A DNA stretch of 64,000 nucleotides from Callipepla californica brunnescens (lineage: Eukaryota > Chordata > Aves > Galliformes > Odontophoridae): contig JALIRH010000001.1 of assembly GCA_023055505.1 (NCBI GenBank), positions 10,955,467 through 11,019,466 of the forward strand, written 5' to 3'. Under the pieces are notes generated by a model, which ran no database searches, was not told the origin of the DNA, and saw nothing but the letters and a program-made list of their open reading frames with translations. Position numbers and translations under genes: made by a program. Positions 35,589 through 47,045 of the stretch are shown here, piece by piece; position 1 is the first letter of the stretch; every line of letters starts with the position of its first letter.

Positions 35589-38500
35589 CATCAGTATAAT
35601 TATCTGTCATTTTAGATTACAGATAACATAGTTTTCAGGAGCTTATTATCTGTTTCTTACATTGAAAATGTGTTGTTGCATGCTAATTAACAATATAACA
35701 AATTACTGATATGAAAATCAGTATTTTCCTTGTGCTGAGGAAAATAGAGATAGAAGTCTGCATGCAGAACTGATTGCTTCTGATAGAGCAGCACTTAAAT
35801 CACTGTGAAGCTGTGGTAGAAAAAATGTGGTCAAATACACAGATGGGACAACACTATTGCGTATTTAGTTCCTATTCTTTCATTTGCATTATAAGAACTT
35901 CTTAAAATAGTGTGAAGATGACTCCCAACAGTATAGAGAGGATACAGTTCTTGACACCATAGCTTTGTAAGTGCTTGGGACAATTTGCTTTGCATCTTCC
36001 CTTATTTTAAGACTGGGAAAATATGAAGTTGTCTAAAGACTCATCTCAGGCTTCAGGGAAGAAAGCACCACTGAAGAACACCTTAAGCAGAAGGAAACTT
36101 CCATGACTCATAAGCAGAAGAGGAACTAAGAAGCACTAAGAATTTGTTTAATTCACTGTTAATGTACACCAACTTAGAAGTAGAATACAAAGCACACTGT
36201 GGGCTATTTTTGTTCTTTTGGTGGGTTTTTTTTTTGTTGTTGTTTTTTGTTTTGTTTTGTTTTTACAGACCAGAAAGTACCAGTAATACCAATACAGTCC
36301 ATTGACTCATGGTTCCCTGAATAGCATCAAAGCAGTTTACACTGTTAACAGTTCACACTATTGGACACCCCTACTTTTGAGGGATCGTTAGAAAATACTG
36401 AAAGTATTTGAAATTCCTTCTGCTCTGTTCTTGGGTGCTGTCAGTTGTGATGTGAGAAATGGCCCCATTGCCTTACTCTCTAGTCTGGGGAAATCCTTTT
36501 TCTGGAAGAAGGGAAAAGAGTTACCGATATGGATGAAAGCACCTGCTCTGCTGAAACTGTGACCTAGAGAGGATTTAAACACTTTTAGAGGTGCATATCC
36601 TAGGCAGGAGGCTGTTTGCTTATCACACGCGTACATCAGAGACAAACAACAGCCACAGAAGAAAGGGAGGAATAATCCTGTAGTTGCGTCGCACTCCTGA
36701 AGTGAATCATTTTTGGCATTTCTAAAATACAAGACAGTGATACTTAATTAACACACACAAACACAGGAGTTGTAAAAATAACTCTTGTGAGGGTTAGGTA
36801 GCTCCTCAGAAAGAAGGTACAGCTTTGGAAACATGAACTATATGTGCTGCATGGCTGATGTGAAGTTTAACACGATCAGACATTAAGCACAAAGCTTAAT
36901 AGGATCCATAGTAGGATAAATCCGTAGTAGGATTTAGCTTTGATAGAAATGTATTAAGACGCACTTGTTGGTGAAGTCAGAATTTGATAAGCATCTATTT
37001 TCACAATAGTTTCTCCACCCTCACTTCAGTATAATCTTTTCACTTGAACTACCACAACTCTTTGTGGGGCCACGCAATGAGTCGTTGAGGTTAAAAATGC
37101 CTCAGCCAAAGGAGAAGAGAGGAAGGGTTTTCCTCTGACTAAGTACACGAACCAGCAAAACTGGCTAGTTTAGCCAGCACCGATGATTTAAGAAGTGCTT
37201 GTCAGACAACGCCCCAGTGCTGTAGCTGTCCTTATCAGCACTGAATGACAAACCAGCTTTCGTGATTGCTAACTCTCATTCTTGAGTTCTGGTTTTGAGT
37301 AGAGGGCAATGGTTCCATGAGAACCCAGAGCCTGAGAAAATCTCTAGACAAATTTCTGTACTGACCTTCCTAGCTGAGAGGAGTTTAGTTTGACTGTGGA
37401 AGAGATCAAAATATGTCGATGTTGTTAAAGGTCAGTAGCTGTTCTTTCAGGTTGTAGATAGCCTGCCTTAAAAATGCATGTGCAAAAGTCTTAGTCAAAC
37501 AATGTTTGATTATTTATATGTGATTCCACTATACGTTTTTTCTAATATTTCCAGTTAGCTTTCGTCATCTTACCACGACCACTCCTGTGTTCTATAACTA
37601 ATATAAAATGTTAAAAAAACCTCGCTTCTCCATTTCTGTTCTTTCTCTTGAAAGTTCCAACTCCCAATTCTGTAAAACTCTCTGATATCGTAGCAGCTTT
37701 TTTACGGACGTTCTGATTTGTTGGGTTTGTTTAGTGAGGTAGGCAAATAAACTGTCTCAACATTTTTTCAAGACTAGTTGGAACATTTCATTTGCTGTAT
37801 TGTGTATAATTAGGCTTGGCAGAACTCAGACTCTGTAATGACAGATTCTATTGCAGGGAAATTGAGGACAAAATAAGAATCTGTCACTTGTCACCTTGTA
37901 CAGAACTCTGTAGCAGGCTTTGAAATCATTAAAAATGTGCAATACTAGTCATTATAGTATATAGTATATTTAGAATATTGGGCAAATCACAGCCCCATTT
38001 CAAATGTGACAAGTGGTTTTATTTGGTCTGTTTTTAGTTAAATATTCTTCAGTGGATCCCACATTGAACCCCATTGAATAATTCTAATTCGAAGCCTTCA
38101 GAATAAAAGGTCAACACATTTGTCTGTTTTAGCCCATGTATTCAACCCGCTTCTCCATCTACCTACGTGACAAGGCTGTAGCTGTAATTTTCATTGATTC
38201 TCCTATGCCATGGGGACACAACTGAGTAAATCAAATAATCTTTGAATACTTTCATCAAAATAATGCTTTGCAACTCCACCTAAGTTGGCCAAAGTCTTTT
38301 GGTTTGCAGCTGAATCTTGTTTGTATTCCAGTATCATTTTAAACTCTTCTGGAGAGTGGTTTTTACAAGAGAGCTGACCATGTACTTGGAGCTGCAGTAC
38401 AAAAACAGGCTTTCAAGGCAGTGTACTGGATCTTGGAAGTGAGCTTTTCCAACCAAGACAGTATGATGTCTACAAGTTCATAGCTAGACTCAGAGGGCAA

Positions 38501-38681
38501 CAGCAATCTACAGGACTTAAATAGTCCATAAATAAACATGTATGTTTATCATCTCTCACAGGAATATTATTTTGAAAAACAGACATCTGAACTGAGCAGA
38601 AAAACATACAATACTGTTTCCTCTTAAGTGTTCTGTGCAGTATGGAAATATAACTACAGTCAAAGCAGATGGCATTTCACA

Positions 38682-38747
38682 TCTGGGTTGGACTAGATGA
38701 TCTCCAGAGGTCCCTTCGAACCCCTACAATTCTGTGATTCTGTGAAT
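38682..38747 (+). mobile_element. CR1 LINE, extreme 3' end (about 65 bp)
   Basis: GGTTGGACTAGATGATCTCC followed by AGAGGTCCCTTCGAACCCCT and the ATTCTGTGATTCTGTGA tail. Only the last few dozen bases of CR1 were inserted. Confidence 0.9.
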
Positions 38748-41700
38748 ATTTCTCCTCCAGCTAATCATTACCCTGTCCAAGTAATTAATATGAAAAAATG
38801 ATCTGCACTGTTCAAAAGTAGCTGTGCCTTTAAAATAGGTGTCTGTAGATGAAATAGACTGTTGTAGACATCTCAGAAAGGGACGGAATAGGCTTTCATA
38901 TAATCCATGTTAAGTAATGCAGTATTAAAATCAACACAGCACAGAGTGTGAAACAGTTTCAGTCACAAAATCATGCCCTCTTTTTTAAAGAAGAGGATCT
39001 TGCAGGACAGATGATAGCGGCATTCTTTTTTGAAAGCAGGGGAACATATGTACCCCTGGAGTGAACCCTACCTGAATGGATGAAGTTGCTGCCTTTCGTA
39101 ACAATGCTATATAACTAGAGCCACAGGAGGGAGAGGCAAGGGGATCCTCAAGTGGGAATTAGCCTTGGAAATAAATATGTATTATTAACCTCAACACCAG
39201 TTTATATATTAGCATCTGTCTTCACAGTATGTGCTTTCAAGATCTCTTGTGCTATACCTAAATGCTCTTTAAACTTCCTCTTCTAGGACTGTAATTAATT
39301 CTGTATTCTTTTATTCCATATAGCTATACATAATCTGAGGAAAATATGAAACAGCAGTAAAGAAATGAACCTTCCAACGAGAATAATTTCCTTCCTGCTG
39401 TTTCATAGCACCTCGCCTTTCACTCTTTCTTCCCAGTCCCCTTGGTCTTTTGTTATTTTGATAAACCTCCTAATACTATGGAGCCAGCATAATTGCCACC
39501 CATCCCTGGAGATAAGTGAGAGAGATGGTAAGCAGATGTCAAAGTCTCAAAACAAAGGTGAGTACAAAGCTATGCAGAACACCTGTGATTTTATAAAGGA
39601 GAAATTAGCATTATTGAGCACTGTTTGGGGAAATGGTTATGCAAAGAATTAACAATTTTATCTGAAAAGAAAGAGAAGGCAGTCGGACCTGCCTGAGCGA
39701 GCAGATTAGCATAAGCCTTAGAGAAAGCCTAAGAAGAGGGATTTTCAGTAAGGGAGCTGGAAAACTGAGGCCTGCGGCTCTCCATCGACTGCAATTTGTT
39801 GATCTGCCAGTGCTAGGGAGGTTAAAATTTGTATGACTCTTGGAACCAAACAGCTAGGGTACCTGACCTCAGCATCAGTTTTTCTTCTAGCTGAAATAAC
39901 CGGCAAATTCTTAAAATCCTGGCTAAGCAGAGAAGTTAAGAGACGACTGCCACTGCTTTTTATGATAATATGCAGCCTTTGCTCTCACTGTGGGGATGCC
40001 CCCACCTTCATGCTGCCCTCTCTGGGCTTTCTCCTCTCTAGTGGGTTCAGGGAAACCCACAACAACTGGTACCTGTGCAGGAGCAGCCCAGCACTGCCTT
40101 TATTGTTTATAAGCAGCTCTGACTCAAACCTGTTGCCTTTGATATTTTGTGGTTTGCTTCACCCTCCTGTAGCTGCATATAAAAAATAACTATTACACTG
40201 CAACGTATCATTTACCTGAGTTGTGTGGTTAAACACATTAAGGTCTCATCTCTTCTACCTCTGAGTAGAAACATTCGCTACCAACAAATAGATCCTTAAT
40301 AAACTTCCCCAAATGTGAATTTATTCTAGTCAGCTCAGTATTCCATGTTTACATACCCTTGTCTGCAAATGAAGTCTATTCCCACCTCCTGTGCCCCCGA
40401 AAAGAAAAAATTCCCAGACTAGCAATGTAACCTAAAGGGTTTGAAATTTAAAGTGAGATGATTTTAGCAATTTTGTTCATATTTTAGCCAGTAACTGTGA
40501 CAACTGAATATTTACTGCTTATAATTAATCTATGTGTAATAGTCAAGGAATCATGTGGGGATAAAAATCATCAAAAGATGCTGTGAGAAAAGAAGCTGAT
40601 AGTACCACACAGGAGAAGCTCAGTACATGGATCATCACAGCAGTTAGGTTGCTATGTGCCAAGATTCTTCACAATCTTGCTGGAAAGTACTGCTGAAATT
40701 CACCTTTCCTTGATGGAGAATTAAATTTCAAACTACTAAAAATCAAACAACATAGAAATAAATAGTAAATACTCACCTACATGGTACCACAGGTCAGGAC
40801 TTGCTGGAATGAATGAACAAGTGAGTTGACAATATCATTAACCTTGTCTGGAAAGGCAGGGCTCTGGCCCAGCCAATTGGGATTTGTCATTTGATGTAAA
40901 CCTTAGCATAATTACAGGGTAGTTTTGATTAAAGGTGTCTTCTGCCTTAGCTGATCGCAGTAACTGCTGTGACAAAACATTACATGTCAGAGGTCTTGTA
41001 ACTAGTTTTGTGAAATAAATTTCCAAAAACTATTTGAAAGTTGGTAGGGTTTTTTGTTTGTTTGTTTTTGTTTTCCCTAAAGTAAGAAGTCCTTTATATT
41101 TCAACTTATTTTTACTTTTTGATGCACCAGTGGTTTGACCAGTGGAGACAAAACATTTTTCAGGGGTTTGCTATGCGGAAGTGGGGTGCGGGAAGAGAAC
41201 TGCATTCTCTGGTGCCCAAGTGCAGAGAACCAACAGGAGATGGCGTGTGCCAAACAAGGGAGCAGGGGGAATTATCCACTGTGGAGCAGACGCCAAGGTT
41301 GCTAGGTGGGGGATCACCCAGCCGAGCAGCACAGTGCCCTCTGATTGTTCTCACAGAGATTCAGGCAGGAGCACTGGAGCATCCCTGGTGGATGGTGATG
41401 TTACATGTGGAGGTACTGAAACAGCCTTCCACTATGTCATTGAACTCCTCACCGTGCTGACACTGGCACAGCCCTGCAAGTTGAGGGCTTCCCACAGCAG
41501 TGGGGTGGCAGGTAGTGCCACAGGTTAGAGCCGTTTTGAGCTGCAGATCTTCCCTTATGCTTGTAATATGGAAGTTTATAAATGGATCCATTTCTCCCTC
41601 AGCATAAAAATGGTTTTGTCTTTGAAGCTGATTTCAGTGTCAAGATTTTTGTTGAACTATTAAAACATGTCAGACATCACCCATACCCTTTATGGTACAG

Positions 41701-42652
41701 GATCCACTTCACGGGAGCCTAACAGCCAGTATCCCAGCTTGCACGTTCACCACCTGTCTTGTTGTCTACATCCATCACTTGTATCAAACAAGAATTTCCT
41801 CCCAGAATGAAGCTTCTGCTGTCGGTTTTAAATAAAGAAGTGAAATATCAGGTAGTTTTAAAAATGGAAAGGAAGCATTGGTATGCATGGTAGAAGTGGT
41901 CTTGGGGAATAGAATGAATGTTGAAGAAGCTGAGGAGACATGGAACTGATTCTCTAGGACTATGGGAAACAAAAGTTAAGGGAGAGCTGCGGGGAACCTT
42001 GACCTTCTCACCTGGTTGATCTACTAGTTTGTTTTTAAGACATTCCGTTACATCTTCGCTGGCTTTTACCATCAAACTCTTTCAAAGCGAGACGCTCAGC
42101 TGCCGATACAGAAGGTTCCCATCCCCAACAGGGGTCAGCAAATTATTTACTGCAGTACTCCAGGGCTTCTCTGTGGTCACTGCTGGGTGTTACATCAGCC
42201 CCTCAGCCGCTCAGTGTGTCAGTCCCCCCTGCTGAGGCTGCCAGCAGAAGTGTTAATGCTGTTTGTGTTTTTATAATGCGAACATCTGTCCATTAGCAAC
42301 TGGAGATCAGCCACCAGTGTCACGCCCCACAGCTGCCGGCCAGTCAGCAGACACTCACAATTTCCAGTTGCAACTGAACGTGCTGGATTCAACCCAATAA
42401 CCTGGTGGTAAATGTCTCTGTGCCCCTCCAAATTATAAGACCGCGGCTGTTAGTCAGCTCTTGGTTTCATTTTGATATGACGAGTTGGAAGGTGCATGTG
42501 CTGGCTGTGGGACAGTGGAAGAAGAATAAAAAGCAGAAAAGCAACAGCTGGTAACTAATAAGGGTGGAGATGTCTGAAGACAGATTGGAAGAGAAGCTGG
42601 TAAAGATACACAAATCTACCACACAATCTACATCATTGAATGCTACAAAAAA

Positions 42653-42668
42653 AATAATAATAATAATA
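42653..42668. repeat. (AAT)n microsatellite abutting a CR1 3' end
   Basis: AAT repeats ending six bases before the 3' terminus of the CR1 at 42674. Confidence 0.85.
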
Positions 42669-42673
42669 GGGTA

Positions 42674-43722
42674 TCATAGAATTACATAGACTGACTTGGT
42701 CTGGAAAGCACCTTAAAATCATCTAGTTCCAACCCCCTGCTGCAGGCAGGGTTGCCATGCACTGGATCAGGCTGCCTAGGGCCCCATTCAGCCTAGCCTT
42801 GAACGCAGGAATGGGGCATCCACAGCTTCTCTGGAGAGCCTGTGCCAGTACCTCACCACACTGAGTAAAAATCTCCCCGATATCTAACCTAAATCTCCCC
42901 TCTTTTATTACCATTCCCTTGTCCTGTCACTATCAGATCGTGTAAACAGTCTCCCTCCTGTTTATAAGCTCCTTTCAAAGTACTGGAAGGATGTAATGAG
43001 GTCTCCCCAGAGCCTTCACTTCTCCAAGCTGAACAAACCCAACTCCCTCAGCCTTTCTTCGAAGGAGAGGTGTTCCCACCTCTCACAGGTGGGAACCCAC
43101 CCACAGACCATCATTGCAGCCCACCTCTGGACTCACTCCAACAGCTCCACATCTTCCTTGTGCTGGGACCCTTAGCCTGTACACAGTACTCCAAGTGGGG
43201 TCTCACAAGGGCAGAGCAGAGAGGGACAATCCTGTCCTGCTGACAAGACTGTCCCCCCCACCCTCTGCTGGCCACCTCCTTTTGATGCACCCAGCAAACA
43301 GCAGCATGCACTGCTGACTCCCATCCAGCTTTCTGTCCACCACGACCCCCAATGCCTTCTCCACAGGACAGCTCTCAAGTTCTTCTCCCAGTCTGTACAC
43401 ATATCTGGGATTGCCCTGACCCAAGTACAACACCTTGTTCTTGGCCTTGTTGAGAACCTCATTATGTTTGTGTGGCCTCACTTCTCAAGCCTCTTGAGGT
43501 TCCTATGGATGGCATCCCTTCCTTCTGTTATGTCAAGTGTACCACTCAGCTTGGTGTCATCAGCAAATTTTCTAAGGGTACACTCAATACCACTGTCTGT
43601 GTCATTTATAAAGGTGCTGAATAGCACTGGTCCCAAGACTGACCCCTGGGGGACACCACCCATGACCAGCCTCCACCTGGACATGGAGCCAGTGACAACA
43701 GCCCTCTCTTCAGTGGGTGGAT
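42674..43722 (-). mobile_element. CR1 LINE, 5'-truncated, about 1 kb (antisense)
   Basis: The 3' end is ATCATAGAATTACATAGA at 42674. The complement continues through the 3' untranslated part into reverse transcriptase, including [20 protein letters not shown] and [12 protein letters not shown] on the minus strand. Frames are broken, so it is inactive. At its 5' side it meets an inverted CR1 segment (43722-43862). Confidence 0.88.
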
Positions 43723-43862
43723 GTTGTACTCGGGTCAGGACAGTTCCAGATATGTGTACAGACTTAGAGAAGTCCTTGAGAGCAGTCCTGTGGAGAAAGA
43801 TTTGGGGGTCCTCATGGACAAAATGTTTCATTAACCAGCAGTGTGCACTTGCAGCCTGCAAG
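43722..43862 (+). mobile_element. Inverted CR1 segment adjoining the 42.7-43.7 kb CR1
   Basis: The plus-strand sequence around GGTCAGGACAGTTCCAGATA and CAGTCCTGTGGAGAAAG is the sense CR1 counterpart of the antisense sequence at about 43337-43453. The two are roughly 80% alike by eye and separated by about 270 bp. It may be a separate insertion or an inversion linked to the neighbouring element. Confidence 0.75.
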
Positions 43863-45643
43863 GCCAGTGCTTTTTGGAGAGCTATGTTCCTTTACTCCAC
43901 CCAGTCCGCCAGCCTGTATGTAGCTGCTCACAGAGCTGGGCCATCCATCATTGCTACTGCCACCTGCATTCTCTTCTGCTCAACAGAGCCAATTCAGGTG
44001 CTAGGGAAGCTGCAGGTTTTAAATTTTCTAGAACCTAGGGGCGTGAGGCTGCGGGAAATCTGATCAACAAGTGTATAACATGAACACCCTGAAATCTCAC
44101 TTTCTGAGCATCCGGGTCAGAGATCTGGCCTGAGTTCACTTGGTCTCATTCTGGCTTTTGTCACAGGTTTCCCTGCCACAGAAACCAGAGCACTGGGGAA
44201 GAGCCATGGAAAGCAGTGCACTTCCATACCTTGCCCCGGGTTGTAGGTGACACATATAACAAAAGCAAGGATGTTGGGAGCTCGCTGTGATTTAAACTGA
44301 GACAAAATCACAGTGAGCTCCCAACATCCCTGCTTTTATTTTCCTTCCTATGCATGCATAAAATATCCAGGCGGAAATGCCTCTTGAATGCTGGCAAGTC
44401 GGGTTGTCTAAGCACCAGAGCCCTCTATTGTATTACAGCAGTTATAGTCATTTTGAAAACTGCCAGCATTTGACTGTCTGCATTGTGTAATGCAGCCCAA
44501 AGACGATTTCCTCTGTTATCTCCAAAGAAGAATGTTTACCTACACAGTACAATCCAGTGTAGACACGAGCAAGGGTCCTGAAAGCAGCAAAGCAGATTAA
44601 CACATCTCACCTTCTCATGTGTAGCATTGTTCTATTTGGTACAGATCTGTTTTAATTTGTCTGGAGTGCTTTTAGGACCTGGGCAGCTCTCTTAATGTGA
44701 CAGTTCAGCACTGCACCTCCTGAAGCTAAAGGCCCCATGACTGAACTGGCAGGTTACTGTCCCATGCTCAGTGCTGCAGGGTAGCCATACTGTTGCTGCC
44801 TCCATAGGGCTTTTATTTGGGAGCAGCACCACACCCCACAGCTCAGAATTTTCCTGTTCTGGGGCTGTCAGGTTTGCACAGCCAGTCTACCTCAATTTCC
44901 TCTCTGCAGGCTGAAGACCTCTTCTGATAGGCAGCACAATGCTCCTCCAGTGGTTTGCCTCAGTGCCTTCCTGGACTAAGATGTAAGCTTTTAAAGGCTG
45001 CAGAGAAGGCTATCTGATTCTTTTTCTCAATCTTTCATTAAAACTTACTTTCCTTTGAGAATGACATTTCTAATTTACATCTTTCTAAACCCTTGCAAAG
45101 CTGCCATGACAATAGGCACTATAAGGATTAGTAAATAAGAATTTTCTTATTTACCTGATTGCCTTTCATGTTTCATTGTCTTTTATGTCAATTTATGCCA
45201 AGCCACTTTCAAGTTATATCTTCAGATGTGGAAGCCAAAAGCAATCTAAATGAATGGTTTTATGTCACATTCTTGTGTATCCTGTGTACATATTGTAAGC
45301 CACAGCTTTGATAAACAATAGTAGACAAAGACACTCTTCCCTTGCCCATCCTAAGTGCAAAAAGGATTGGGAAACTCTGATCCAGCTTACACCAACAGCA
45401 TCGGCACAAGATCCTTCAGAAGTGTATCCAGTCACACATTCACACTGCTGAAATTCACCACAGTGCACATAGCTCTCCTGCATCTAGTGTGCCCACACTC
45501 AGTGGGTGACTGGGATTGTGTCTTTAGCAAGAATAAACCCATTGGCCTGTATATTAACATGAGCATGCAGGAAGTCATCCTTTGCATACAGACTGGCTCA
45601 AAGCATATGCAGAAAGAAAGAGAAGCAGACATGCTCATCACAG
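43863..45643. other. Unassigned interval containing the 33-bp hairpin
   Basis: Apart from the inverted repeat at 44261-44337, I recognise nothing in this stretch. Confidence 0.65.
44261..44337. repeat. Near-perfect inverted repeat: 33-bp arms, 11-nt loop
   Basis: The left arm (44261-44293, starting AAAAGCAAGGATGTTGGGAG) and right arm (44305-44337, ending CCTGCTTTT) are reverse complements except at two positions. In a plus-strand transcript these would be one A-C mismatch and one G-U pair. The loop is AAACTGAGACA. The flanks do not extend the pairing. It resembles no repeat family I know. It could be a recent palindromic duplication or a hairpin RNA precursor. Confidence 0.85.
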
Positions 45644-47045
45644 AACCACTGAATTGTAGGGCTTGGAAGGGACCTCTAGAGGTCAGCAAATCCACCCCCC
45701 CGCCGAAGCAGCTCCCTAGCCCAGGTTGCACAGGTAGGTGTTCAGGTGGGTCTTGAAAGTCTCCAGAGAAGGAGACTCCACCACCTCTCTGTGCAGCCTG
45801 TGCCAGTGCTCCGTCACTGCACTGTGAAGAAGTTTCCACGCACATTTGTGTGGAACTTCCTATGCATCAGTTTGTGGCCATTTCCCCTCATCCTATCACC
45901 ACACACTGCTGAGAAGAGTCCAGCCTTGCCCCTTTGCCTCCCTCTCCATAGATATTTATAGATGTGGATCAGATCCCCTCTGGGTCTTCTTTTCTCAAGG
46001 CTGAACAGACTCAGGTCTCTCATCCTTTCCTCATAAGAGAGGCGTTCCATCCTTTATCATCTTTGTAGCCCTCTGCTGGATTCTTCTGAGGATCTCTGTC
46101 TTTTTTTGTACTGGGGAGCCCAGAACTGAACACAATACTCCAGGTCAGGCCTCACCAGGGCAGAGTAGAGGGGGAGGATCACCTCCCTTGACCTGCTGGC
46201 CATGCTCTTTTTAATGCACCCCAGGATCCCATTGGCCTTCTTGGCCACCGGGGCACACTGCTGGCTCATGGCCAGCCTGTCATCCACCAGGACACCCAGG
46301 TTCCTCTCCTCAGAGCTCCTCTCCAGCAGGTCATCCGCCAACCTGTACCAGTACATGTGGTTATCCCTCCCTAGGTGCAAGACTCTACACTTGCTCTTGT
46401 TAAACTTCATCTGGTTTCTTTCTGCCCAACTCTCCAGCCTGTCCAGGTCTCACTGAATGGCAGCACAGCCTTCCAACATGTCAGCCATTCCTCTCAGCTT
46501 TGTATCATCAGCAAACTTGCTGAGGTTTGACCAACCTCGAGGAACACTGGTAAGTACAGGCCTCCAGCTGGACTCTGTACCACCAATCACAATTCTCTGC
46601 ACTCTGCCAGTTCTCAACCCACCTCACTGTCCACTCATCTATTCCACACTTCCTCAACTTTGTTATAAGGATGCTGTGGGAGACAGTTTCAGATGCCTTG
46701 CTGAAATCAAGGTAGACTACATCCAGAGCTCTCCCCCATCCATCCAGCCAGTGATGACATCATAAAAGACCAACAGGTTGGTCAAGCATGACCTCCCCCT
46801 GGTGAACCCATGCTGATGACTACTGATAACTCTCTTCCAGTTGCTTGGAGATGGCATCCAGCACAAGCTGTTCCATCACCTTTCCAGGGACAGAGGTGAG
46901 GCTGATTGGCCTATAATTACCAGGATCCTCCTTCTTGCCCTTTATGAAGACCACAGTGACATTGGCTATTCTCCAGTCTTTGAGAATGAGAGAGGTGCCT
47001 GAAGACTTTTCATCACCCTTACAGAGCAAATGAAATAAACCCCTA
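45644..47045 (-). mobile_element. CR1 LINE, 5'-truncated, about 1.4 kb (antisense)
   Basis: The 3' end lies near 45644 (CACTGAATTGTAGGGCTTGG). On the minus strand it encodes broken reverse transcriptase pieces, including DWRIANVTVVFIKGKKEDPG, NYRPISLTSVPGKVMEQLVL and, nearer the 3' end, [20 protein letters not shown]. This is the best preserved CR1 in the window, but the frames are interrupted, so it cannot move itself. Confidence 0.92.

Larger units (their letters stand above)
34220..42673. other. Gene-poor interval with two CR1 3' ends
   Basis: Apart from the CR1 copies at 35.2 and 38.7 kb, I see no gene or RNA. A T/G-rich simple tract lies at about 36.22-36.26 kb. A GC-rich patch at 41.12-41.53 kb is open in two plus frames (113 and 128 codons), but neither has a recognisable domain. 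Confidence 0.7.
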
